The translations under genes were made by a program, and so were the position numbers. From positions 1 to 7,161 of the forward strand of contig CAKSAI010000162.1 of the NCBI GenBank assembly GCA_934434905.1: a stretch of 7,161 nucleotides of DNA. The letters run 5' to 3'. Under the pieces are notes generated by a model. That model had not been told where the DNA came from, did no database searches, and saw only the letters and a program-made list of their open reading frames with translations. The first letter of the stretch is position 1. Each line of letters begins with the position of its first letter. Below are positions 1-6,068 of this stretch, piece by piece. The stretch comes from an uncultured Lachnospiraceae bacterium (GTDB lineage: Bacteria > Bacillota > Clostridia > Lachnospirales > Lachnospiraceae).

Positions 1-194
1 CCTGTAACCTGCTGGTTTATTTTTTCCTGTTCCTTATGCGGGGGGATTTTCGATTTGGCTACTACCTGCTGCATATCATGATACCGGAGCTGGTGTATAC
101 CATACTTGTTACCATATTTTTGTATTTTATTATTTTAAAGGTCAACCAGAAGCTGGAAGCCATAGAAAAAAGGAGCGCTAGTAAATTTGTTTGA
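1..194 (+). CDS. mreD: Rod shape-determining protein MreD, C-terminal part (5' end outside window)
   Basis: Only the last 63 codons are present, read from base 3 to the TGA at 192-194. MreD is a small polytopic membrane protein of the elongation complex that works with MreB and MreC to organise lateral wall synthesis. The visible part has a hydrophobic stretch (about residues 1-12 of the fragment, rich in Leu and Phe), a polar loop with RGDFRFG, then YYLLHIMIPELVYT leading into a second hydrophobic helix that ends in a charged tail (KVNQKLEAIEKR). The pattern of a His followed by a Pro-Glu and a last helix is typical of MreD C-termini. The following class B PBP gene starts inside the last codons (8-base overlap), which suggests translational coupling. 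Identification rests on this short tail plus synteny, so it is good but not certain. Confidence 0.8.
   Translation, partial: CNLLVYFFLFLMRGDFRFGYYLLHIMIPELVYTILVTIFLYFIILKVNQKLEAIEKRSASKFV
171..189 (+). promoter_or_regulatory. Ribosome binding site and TTG start of the class B PBP
   Basis: AGGAG at 171-175 lies 11 bases before TTG at 187-189. The next in-frame ATG (241) has no purine-rich site in front of it. Using it would also remove the Lys/Arg-rich cytoplasmic stretch (KEIAKKIIKSR) that normally precedes a signal anchor. The TTG start is therefore preferred. Confidence 0.65.
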
Positions 195-3099
195 AGACAT
201 CAAGGAAATCGCAAAAAAAATCATAAAATCCAGGCTGTTTATGCTTTCCCTGATCTTGCTGATCCTGTTCGTTGTTCTGGTGCAGCGCCTGTTCTCTCTG
301 CAGATCATCCACGGGCAGGAGTATGCGGACAACTATACGCTGAATGTGGAGAGGGAGACCTCCACTGTTGGGACCAGAGGCAATATCTATGACCGGAACG
401 GCAAGCTCTTGGCTTACAATAAGTTGTCCAATTCCGTAACCATCGAAGACAGCGGCTACTACAGCAGTGACCGGAGCAAGAATGCCCGGCTGAATACAGA
501 GCTGGCCGAGATTATTCGGATCATCGAAGGTAACGGTGATGCCCTGGCGAATGATTTCAGCATACAATTAAATGCTGACGGAGAATATGAATTTACCGTA
601 TCGGGAACTGCTCTTACCCGTTTTCGGGCAGATGTCTACGGCTATTCCAAGACGGAGGATCTGAAGAAAAACAAGCACAAGCTTGGGTATGAGGAGAGTG
701 AGGCCACGGCCCAGCAGATGATCGATTTTCTCCGATCCGATAAGAAGTTCGGCATTCGCTTGGAAGGCACAGATACACTGTCGGATATCGACAAGCGGGT
801 TGGACAGCAGCTGTACAGCAGGGAGATGGCTTACAAGATCCTGGTGATCCGCTATTCCATTAACCTGAACAGCTACAAACGGTATATCACCACAACGATC
901 GCCACCGGCGTGTCCGACAAAACGGTTGCTTCCATCAAGGAGAATTCCGACCATCTAACAGGCGTTGCGATTGCGGAGGATACGATCCGGGTGTACGTAG
1001 ACAGCGAATATTTCTCCCACATCATAGGTTATACCGGGAAGATATCCCAGGAGGAATACGATGAGCTCTCCAAGGGAAATGAGGATTATACCCTGACAGA
1101 CGTTATCGGAAAGTCCGGCATTGAGCAATCCATGGAGACGACATTGCAGGGAACCAAGGGCTATCAGAAGTTCTATGTGGACAGCGTCGGGCGTGTGACA
1201 GAGGTGATTGAGAGCACAGAGTCCAAGTCCGGAAACGATGTCTATCTCTCCATCGACAGTGATCTCCAGAAGGTTGTTTACAATCTTCTGGAGCAGGAGA
1301 TTGCCGGTATCGTATATTCCAAGATTGAGAACATCAAGGAGTACTACAGCGACGGAAAAACCGCTTCAGACATCAAGATTCCCATCGATGATGTGTACTT
1401 TGCGCTGATCAACAACAATGTCATTGACATCAGCCATTTTACAAAAGATAACGCCAGCGGGACAGAGCGTGAGGTTTACCAGACCTTCTTGAGCAAGCAG
1501 GCAACTGTCCTGTCCGAGCTCAGAAGCCAGATGAGTTCCGGAAGCCCCACGGCCTATGGAGCGCTTGACGACGAGCAGAAGGTTTACATGAGCTATGTTC
1601 TGACGATGCTGACGAATACCGGGATCCTGAACAAGGATTCCATTGTCAAGGATAGCGAGGTATATAGGAATTGGAACAGGGAGAAGATCAGTCTCGCCGA
1701 GTACCTGCGCTATGCCATCTCCCAGGAATGGATCGATATCACCGGATTTGAGACGAATTCCAAATATTCGGACACCATGGAAATCTACGAAGCTCTGCTG
1801 GACTACATCGAAGAGCAGTTGAATACGGACAAGACCTTCAGCAAGAAGCTGTACAAATATATGATCCGCGATAACCAGATCCGGGGACGGCAGCTTTGCC
1901 TCATCCTGTTTGATCAGCAGGTGCTTGCCGACAACGAGGCGGATTATGCAGCCCTCTCAAGCGGCGCGAAAGACGCATACAACTTCCTGAAGGAGAAGAT
2001 CAAGAACCTGGAGATCACGCCGGCACAGCTTGCCTTAGATCCCTGCTCCGGTTCCTGTGTCATCGTCAATCCGCAGACCGGTGAACTGCTGGCCTGTGTG
2101 ACTTATCCGGGCTATGATACCAATCGGCTGGCAAATACCATGGATGCCGATTATTATAACCTGCTGCATGATGACCTTTCCTCCCCCTTCTATAACAATG
2201 CTACCCAGCAGAAGACGGCTCCGGGTTCAACTTTTAAGCCTGTGACGGCCACGGCCGCTTTGACGGAAGGGTATATCTCCACCGGAACTACCATCGTGGA
2301 TAAGGGTGTGTTCGAGCTGGTGGAAAACGGACCGAAGTGTTGGATCTGGCCAAGCGGGACACACGGGCAGATCAATGTATCCCAGGCGATCCGTGATTCC
2401 TGCAACTACTTCTTCTACACGCTGGGTTACAACATGAGTCTCTCCGGTGAAACATACCAGGAGCAGAAGGGTATCGAGATACTGACGAAGTATGCGCAGC
2501 TATATGGACTGGGTGAAAAGACCGGGATCGAGATCGCGGAATCGACGTCCAATATCTCGGACGAGTATCCCATCACCTCAGCCATCGGTCAGGGTAATCA
2601 CAGCTTTACAACCATAGCTCTGGCGCGGTACACTGCAGCAGTAGCAAACAATGGAAATGTCTATCAACTGACGCTCTTGGACAAGGTGACTGACTCGCAG
2701 GGAAATGTTATCGAGGATCATGGTCCGCAGCTTCTGCGCTCCATGGATACGGTCAGCAGCAGCTCCTGGAATGCGATTCATTCCGGTATGCGCATGGTAG
2801 TGGAGAACCATAAAGCCTTTCGAAGCTTTCCGGAATCGGTGGCTGTGGCGGGTAAGACCGGAACGGCGCAGATCGTGAAGACCAGACCGAACCACGCGTT
2901 GTTTATCGGCTACGCACCTTATGATAACCCAACCATTGCCCTGACTACCCGTATCGCCTATGGGTATACCTCCGCCAATGCCGCTGAGGTATCCAGGCTG
3001 ATTTTGGAATATTGCTTCGGCTTTGCAACCGCCGATCAGCTTCTGACCGGCCAGGCATTGGATGTTGGCGGTGATAATACCAACAGGTTTACGGATTAA
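187..3099 (+). CDS. mrdA: Class B penicillin-binding protein 2-type transpeptidase with a large insertion
   Basis: This is a membrane-anchored D,D-transpeptidase that cross-links peptidoglycan stem peptides, expected to pair with the SEDS polymerase RodA encoded downstream. Residues 6-16 are basic and residues 17-38 form one transmembrane anchor. The class B N-terminal motif RGNIYDRNGKLLA is at 64-76. A dimerisation-domain segment with HIIGYTG and GKSGIEQ (G308-Q314) follows, then the strand VYLSIDSDLQ at 352-361. The catalytic motifs are all intact: STFK with nucleophile Ser681 and Lys684, SCN at 738-740, and KTG at 890-892. At 970 aa it is far longer than E. coli PBP2 (633 aa). Most of the excess is a segment of about 240 residues (375-618) between the linker strand and the start of the transpeptidase fold (GSCVIVNPQTGE from 622). 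It sits between mreD and minC in the same operon, supporting an elongation rather than septal role, though synteny alone cannot exclude a broader role. Confidence 0.93.
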   Translation: MFEDIKEIAKKIIKSRLFMLSLILLILFVVLVQRLFSLQIIHGQEYADNYTLNVERETSTVGTRGNIYDRNGKLLAYNKLSNSVTIEDSGYYSSDRSKNARLNTELAEIIRIIEGNGDALANDFSIQLNADGEYEFTVSGTALTRFRADVYGYSKTEDLKKNKHKLGYEESEATAQQMIDFLRSDKKFGIRLEGTDTLSDIDKRVGQQLYSREMAYKILVIRYSINLNSYKRYITTTIATGVSDKTVASIKENSDHLTGVAIAEDTIRVYVDSEYFSHIIGYTGKISQEEYDELSKGNEDYTLTDVIGKSGIEQSMETTLQGTKGYQKFYVDSVGRVTEVIESTESKSGNDVYLSIDSDLQKVVYNLLEQEIAGIVYSKIENIKEYYSDGKTASDIKIPIDDVYFALINNNVIDISHFTKDNASGTEREVYQTFLSKQATVLSELRSQMSSGSPTAYGALDDEQKVYMSYVLTMLTNTGILNKDSIVKDSEVYRNWNREKISLAEYLRYAISQEWIDITGFETNSKYSDTMEIYEALLDYIEEQLNTDKTFSKKLYKYMIRDNQIRGRQLCLILFDQQVLADNEADYAALSSGAKDAYNFLKEKIKNLEITPAQLALDPCSGSCVIVNPQTGELLACVTYPGYDTNRLANTMDADYYNLLHDDLSSPFYNNATQQKTAPGSTFKPVTATAALTEGYISTGTTIVDKGVFELVENGPKCWIWPSGTHGQINVSQAIRDSCNYFFYTLGYNMSLSGETYQEQKGIEILTKYAQLYGLGEKTGIEIAESTSNISDEYPITSAIGQGNHSFTTIALARYTAAVANNGNVYQLTLLDKVTDSQGNVIEDHGPQLLRSMDTVSSSSWNAIHSGMRMVVENHKAFRSFPESVAVAGKTGTAQIVKTRPNHALFIGYAPYDNPTIALTTRIAYGYTSANAAEVSRLILEYCFGFATADQLLTGQALDVGGDNTNRFTD
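1309..2040 (+). other. Insertion region of the class B PBP (residues 375-618), no recognised domain
   Basis: In ordinary class B PBPs the strand with the IDxxLQ motif is followed within a short stretch by the strand V-x-x-P-x-T-G-E that opens the transpeptidase fold. Here the two are separated by roughly 240 residues. The segment is mostly polar and looks helical, with regularly spaced Leu, Ile and Tyr among Lys, Glu and Asp (for example around EIYEALLDYIEEQL and FSKKLYKYMIRDNQIRG). I see no transmembrane helix, intein splice motifs, PASTA repeat or other named domain. The reading frame and codon use look continuous with the rest of the gene, so it seems an old part of the protein rather than a recent insertion. 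It should lie outside the membrane with the rest of the ectodomain. Similar long PBP2 proteins are, from memory, found in Lachnospiraceae, but this was not checked. Confidence 0.7.
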
Positions 3100-3106
3100 T
3101 TTTTAC

Positions 3107-3121
3107 AGGAGGTTTCATATG
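3107..3121 (+). promoter_or_regulatory. Ribosome binding site that decides the minC start
   Basis: A perfect AGGAGG at 3107-3112 stands 6 bases before ATG 3119. This rules out the longer in-frame ATG at 3062, which lies inside the PBP gene, has no such site, and would add 19 residues unlike any MinC N-terminus. Confidence 0.9.
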
Positions 3122-3808
3122 TCACAAACAGTTGTATTAAAAAGCAATAAATACGGCATCAACCTGATCCTTGATCCGGAGATAACCTTTGACCAGTTAC
3201 TCTCCGATATTATTGCCAAGTTTAAGGAGGCGGACAGCTTCTTTAAGGAGGCCAAGGTAGTGCTCTCCTTTGAGGGACGCAGGCTTACGGAAGAGGAGGA
3301 GCGCAAGGTCCTTGCGGCCATTGAAGAAAACAGCTCCGTCTCGGTTCTGTGCATCCTGGATCCGGATCCGGAAAAGGAGCAGCGCATGAAAACAGCTCTG
3401 GAGATGAAGGAAGATGAGAATGCCACCCGAACCGGTCAGTTCTACAAGGGAACCCTTCGTTCCGGTCAGCTTCTGGAGTGTGATACCAGCATTGTGGTGC
3501 TGGGGGATGTTAATCCGGGGGCAAAGGTGATATCCAGAGGAAACATTGTTGTGCTTGGATCCTTAAAGGGAAATGCCTATGCGGGAGCTTCCGGCAATGA
3601 GCTTGCCTTCGTGGCCGCACTGGACATGGATCCGGTACAAATCAAGATCGGTGATGTCATAGGACGCAGCGCCGATCGGGCTGCCTGGGAGGGCGGCGGC
3701 AAAAAGAAAAAAAAGACTGAGCCCGGGCTGGAGCCGCAGGTGGCGATTGTAAATGACGGTAATATCTATATCGAGCCGATTACAAAAGGTCTTTTAAATA
3801 ATTTATAA
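3119..3808 (+). CDS. minC: Septum site-determining protein MinC
   Basis: MinC is the inhibitor of the Min system: recruited to the membrane by MinD, it antagonises FtsZ assembly away from midcell. The 229-aa product is close to E. coli MinC (231 aa). The N-terminal FtsZ-acting domain spans about residues 1-85 and a charged linker covers about 82-105. The C-terminal beta-helix domain (from about 107) carries the RSGQ motif at 114-117 known for MinD binding, then the repeated strand pattern GDVNPGA, GNIVVLGSLKG and AYAG, and the family-typical segment ALDMDPVQIKIG (167-178). A lysine run (195-199) sits in a Gly-rich loop before the last strands (VAIVNDGNIYIEP). It starts 19 bases after the PBP and is followed after 23 bases by minD, so minC, minD and minE form a complete set here. 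The family call is firm. Confidence 0.96.
   Translation: MSQTVVLKSNKYGINLILDPEITFDQLLSDIIAKFKEADSFFKEAKVVLSFEGRRLTEEEERKVLAAIEENSSVSVLCILDPDPEKEQRMKTALEMKEDENATRTGQFYKGTLRSGQLLECDTSIVVLGDVNPGAKVISRGNIVVLGSLKGNAYAGASGNELAFVAALDMDPVQIKIGDVIGRSADRAAWEGGGKKKKKTEPGLEPQVAIVNDGNIYIEPITKGLLNNL
3221..3252 (+). repeat. 11-base direct repeat with Shine-Dalgarno-like core inside minC
   Basis: TTTAAGGAGGC occurs at 3221-3231 and again at 3242-3252, exactly 21 bases apart and in frame. It encodes FKEA at residues 35-38 and 42-45, a seven-residue protein repeat. Each copy contains AAGGAGG, a near-perfect anti-SD match. No ATG, GTG or TTG start at useful spacing continues into a long ORF, so these are not internal ribosome binding sites for a second gene. 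Confidence 0.6.
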
Positions 3809-3809
3809 T
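3780..3809 (+). promoter_or_regulatory. Possible weak promoter for minDE overlapping the minC stop
   Basis: A perfect TATAAT lies at 3804-3809, overlapping the minC stop codon. The best -35 candidate at the right distance is TTACAA at 3780-3785 (18-base spacer), which is a poor match. Initiation would fall near 3816, just ahead of the minD ribosome binding site, leaving a very short leader. The -10 match may be chance in an AT-rich junction. Confidence 0.22.
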
Positions 3810-3817
3810 AGAGCTCT

Positions 3818-3834
3818 AGGAGGAGAAAAGTATG
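3818..3834 (+). promoter_or_regulatory. Strong ribosome binding site of minD
   Basis: AGGAGGAG at 3818-3825 precedes ATG 3832 by 6 bases. The strength suggests MinD is translated at a high level, in line with MinD needing to exceed MinC. Confidence 0.85.
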
Positions 3835-4626
3835 AGTGAAGTAATTGTTATCACATCCGGTAAGGGCGGCGTAGGTAAGACTACCACTACCGCCAACGTA
3901 GGTACCGGACTGGCACAGCTTGACAAGAAGGTTGTTCTGATCGACACGGATATCGGACTTCGGAATCTGGACGTAGTCATGGGTCTGGAAAACCGGATCG
4001 TCTATAATCTGGTGGATGTAGTAGAGGGCAACTGCCGCATGAAGCAGGCGCTGATCAAGGACAAGCGTTATCCCAACCTCTATCTGCTGCCTTCCGCACA
4101 GACAAGAGACAAGACAGCCGTGACCCCGGAGCAGATGGTGAAGCTCACCGAGGAACTCAGGGAAGAATTCGACTACATTATCCTGGACTGTCCGGCCGGT
4201 ATCGAGCAGGGCTTTAAGAACGCCATTGCAGGTGCTGACCGCGCTATTGTTGTGACAACACCGGAGGTGTCCGCTATCCGCGATGCCGACAGGATCATCG
4301 GTCTTTTAGAGGCCAACGAAATGAAGCAGATCCATCTCATTGTCAACCGTCTGCGTATGGATATGGTAAACCGCGGAGATATGATGTCCATCGAGGATGT
4401 CAAGGAGATCCTGGCGATTGACCTCATCGGTGCAGTTCCGGACGACGAGCAGATCGTAGTATCCACCAACCAGGGCGAACCTCTTGTGGGACGTACCGAC
4501 ACCATGGCCGGCATGGCATACAGCAATATCTGCCGTAGAATCATAGGAGAGGATGTACCTTTGCTTGACTTGAACAGCAAGAACAGCGTATGGTCCAAAA
4601 TCGCGAGTTTATTTAAAAAAAATTAG
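3832..4626 (+). CDS. minD: Septum site-determining ATPase MinD
   Basis: MinD is a ParA/MinD-type ATPase that dimerises with ATP on the membrane, recruits MinC, and is released when MinE stimulates hydrolysis. The deviant Walker A motif GKGGVGKT is at 10-17, with signature Lys11 and catalytic-loop Lys16. The switch region includes Asp38 and Asp40 (IDTDIGLRNLD), and Walker B is at 115-122 (YIILDCPA, Asp119). The C-terminal end, about 253-264 (VWSKIASLFKKN), is an amphipathic, basic membrane-targeting helix as in other MinD proteins. The 264-aa length fits the family (E. coli 270). A cognate MinE gene follows 12 bases later, so this MinD is expected to oscillate or form dynamic gradients rather than depend on DivIVA/MinJ. 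All key residues are intact and identification is firm. Confidence 0.97.
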   Translation: MSEVIVITSGKGGVGKTTTTANVGTGLAQLDKKVVLIDTDIGLRNLDVVMGLENRIVYNLVDVVEGNCRMKQALIKDKRYPNLYLLPSAQTRDKTAVTPEQMVKLTEELREEFDYIILDCPAGIEQGFKNAIAGADRAIVVTTPEVSAIRDADRIIGLLEANEMKQIHLIVNRLRMDMVNRGDMMSIEDVKEILAIDLIGAVPDDEQIVVSTNQGEPLVGRTDTMAGMAYSNICRRIIGEDVPLLDLNSKNSVWSKIASLFKKN

Positions 4627-4650
4627 GAGGAAATCAATGTGGGATTAATG
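4625..4650 (+). promoter_or_regulatory. minE translation start region with three overlapping start codons
   Basis: AGGAGG at 4625-4630 begins within the TAG stop of minD (4624-4626). Three possible starts follow: ATG 4637 (6-base spacing, but reads M-W-D then TAA at 4646-4648), GTG 4639 (8-base spacing, in frame, preferred), and ATG 4648 (in frame, 17-base spacing). ATG 4648 shares one base with the TAA of the tiny ORF. The GTG form gives MGLMDFF, which matches the E. coli MALLDFF start; the ATG 4648 form would lose three residues of the membrane-targeting N-terminus. Confidence 0.7.
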
Positions 4651-4935
4651 GACTTTTTTCGGAAAAAGAATTCCGGCGGGATTGCCAAAGATCGGTTGAA
4701 GCTGCTACTGATCTCTGACCGTGCCAACTGCTCGCCGGATGTAATGGAAATGATAAAAAATGATATCATCCAGGTGATATCCAAATATATGGAGATCGAT
4801 GCAGAGGGTCTGGATATCCAGATTACCCAGACAGAATCCGATGGCAACAACGGAAGTGTTCCGGCACTGTTTGCCAATATTCCCATCAAGGACATGCATC
4901 ACAGCCAGTCAAATGCGAAGAAGCAAGGATCATAA
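4639..4935 (+). CDS. minE: Cell division topological specificity factor MinE
   Basis: MinE stimulates the MinD ATPase and displaces MinC, confining division inhibition to the poles. The 98-aa product starts with a short amphipathic membrane-targeting sequence (MGLMDFFRKK). The conserved MinD-contact segment IAKDRLKLLLISDR (15-28) follows, then NDIIQVISKYMEID (41-54) and the strand LDIQITQ (58-64), which correspond to the anti-MinCD and topological-specificity regions. It is about ten residues longer than E. coli MinE (88 aa), with a polar tail (residues 84-98, His, Ser, Lys and Gln rich). GTG 4639 is chosen because only it gives the family-typical N-terminus at normal spacing. The minD stop codon overlaps its ribosome binding site, so minD and minE are probably translationally coupled. 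Bacillus subtilis lacks MinE, which argues for a clostridial source. Confidence 0.94.
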   Translation: MGLMDFFRKKNSGGIAKDRLKLLLISDRANCSPDVMEMIKNDIIQVISKYMEIDAEGLDIQITQTESDGNNGSVPALFANIPIKDMHHSQSNAKKQGS

Positions 4936-4937
4936 TT

Positions 4938-6068
4938 ATGTTGAAACGGTATCAATTTAAGCAATTTCCCATCCGGCTGATCCTGTTTGTGGTTGTACTC
5001 AACCTGATTGGAATCGCGGTGGTGGGAAGCGCCAGGGAATCTGTACAGAAAACACAGATCATGGGAATGATCATGGGGCTTGTCATTATGGCCGCAGTGG
5101 CTCTTATCGATTATTCTTTTATCCTGAAGTTCCACTGGGTGATCTATGCGGGGAATATCGGGCTGCTTGCGCTGGTAAAATTCACGAAGCTTGGACATGC
5201 TTCCGGCGGTGCCCAGCGATGGCTGAATATCGGCGGCTTCCGCTTCCAGCCCTCAGAGGTGTCCAAGATCTGCATCATCCTGTTTTTTGCATGGTTCTTC
5301 GGAAAGTACCATGAGAAGATCAATAACTGGAAGACCATTATCGCTTCCGCTGTATTGATCTTCATTCCCTGGATACTGATCTTAAAGCAGCCGGCCCTGT
5401 CCATCAGTATCGTAACAGCTATGGTCTTTCTGGCCATGCTGTTTCTGGCCGGATTAAGCTATAAGATCATTCTGGCAGCACTGGCAGTGGTGATCCCGGC
5501 AGGCGCCATATTCATCGCCCTGATCATCCAGCCGGATCAGAAGATACTGGAACACTTTCAGTGGCGGCGGATCATGTCCTGGCTGCAGCCGGAGAAATAT
5601 TCCACCGATGCCTACCAGCAGCAGAATGCCATCATGGCCATCGGTTCCGGCCAGCTTACGGGAAAGGGCTTAGGCAACGACGCTCCACTGTCCGTAAAAA
5701 ACGGAAATTTTGTTCCGGAGCCCCACACGGATTTCATCTTTGCAGTGGTGGGAGAGGAGCTCGGATTTGTAGGAGCAATAATTATTTTATTTTTGTTATT
5801 GCTAATTGTGCTGGAATGTATTATTATTGGAAGAAAAGCAAAAGATTTTCAAGGAAGATTAATCTGCGGAGGAGTTGCCGCACTTATTGGCTTTCAGGCT
5901 TTTTGCCATGTCTGCGTGGTTACGGGGCTTATGCCTAACACAGGCATCACGCTGCCGTTTGTAAGCTACGGACTGACCTCGCTGGTCAGTCTGTACATTG
6001 CCATCGGATTAGTTGTCAATGTCGCACTCCAACCGCCAAAATATAGAATGGGGGACGATTTTCTATGA
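4938..6068 (+). CDS. rodA: SEDS-family peptidoglycan glycosyltransferase RodA
   Basis: This SEDS polymerase joins lipid II units into glycan strands and acts with a class B PBP. The 376-aa product (E. coli RodA is 370 aa) is strongly hydrophobic with about ten membrane helices, the first at roughly 12-30. Family motifs are present: AQRWLNIGGFRFQPSE with Glu107 and Lys110, GSGQLTGKGLGND in the large extracellular loop, and HTDFIFAVVGEELGF with the presumed catalytic Asp265. The late motif GLMPNTGITLPFVSYG precedes the last helix. AAGGA at 4925-4929 serves as a ribosome binding site 8 bases before ATG 4938, only 2 bases after minE. FtsW and SpoVE share these motifs; RodA is favoured because mreD and the PBP2-type gene lie in the same operon. 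Bases 5769-5861 show unusual codon choice (see findings), but the frame is intact. Confidence 0.92.
   Translation: MLKRYQFKQFPIRLILFVVVLNLIGIAVVGSARESVQKTQIMGMIMGLVIMAAVALIDYSFILKFHWVIYAGNIGLLALVKFTKLGHASGGAQRWLNIGGFRFQPSEVSKICIILFFAWFFGKYHEKINNWKTIIASAVLIFIPWILILKQPALSISIVTAMVFLAMLFLAGLSYKIILAALAVVIPAGAIFIALIIQPDQKILEHFQWRRIMSWLQPEKYSTDAYQQQNAIMAIGSGQLTGKGLGNDAPLSVKNGNFVPEPHTDFIFAVVGEELGFVGAIIILFLLLLIVLECIIIGRKAKDFQGRLICGGVAALIGFQAFCHVCVVTGLMPNTGITLPFVSYGLTSLVSLYIAIGLVVNVALQPPKYRMGDDFL

Noticed and set aside
241..243. ATG 241 as the start of the PBP
   Set aside because: It falls within the membrane anchor, would remove the basic N-terminus, and lacks a ribosome binding site; TTG 187 has AGGAG upstream.
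178..954. Two minus-strand open frames (178-567 and 568-954) opposite the PBP gene
   Set aside because: They arise from codon bias of the PBP gene on the opposite strand. The PBP frame carries all catalytic motifs, so these are shadows.
1309..2040. Possibility that the PBP insertion is an intein or mobile insert
   Set aside because: No splice-junction Cys or Ser with downstream His-Asn motif, no homing endonuclease motif, and no flanking repeats were seen; codon use matches the rest of the gene.
3062..3118. A longer minC reading starting at ATG 3062
   Set aside because: It lies inside the PBP gene, has no ribosome binding site, and adds 19 residues unlike MinC. ATG 3119 with AGGAGG at 6-base spacing is clearly the start.
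4173..4598. 141-codon open frame on the minus strand opposite minD
   Set aside because: It is antisense to a firmly identified gene, has a Ser/Met/Arg-rich composition typical of a shadow frame, and has no plausible start site or relatives I recognise.
5561..5938. 125-codon plus-strand open frame inside rodA in another frame
   Set aside because: It is fully contained in rodA, is rich in Arg, Cys and His as expected for an out-of-frame reading, and lacks a ribosome binding site.
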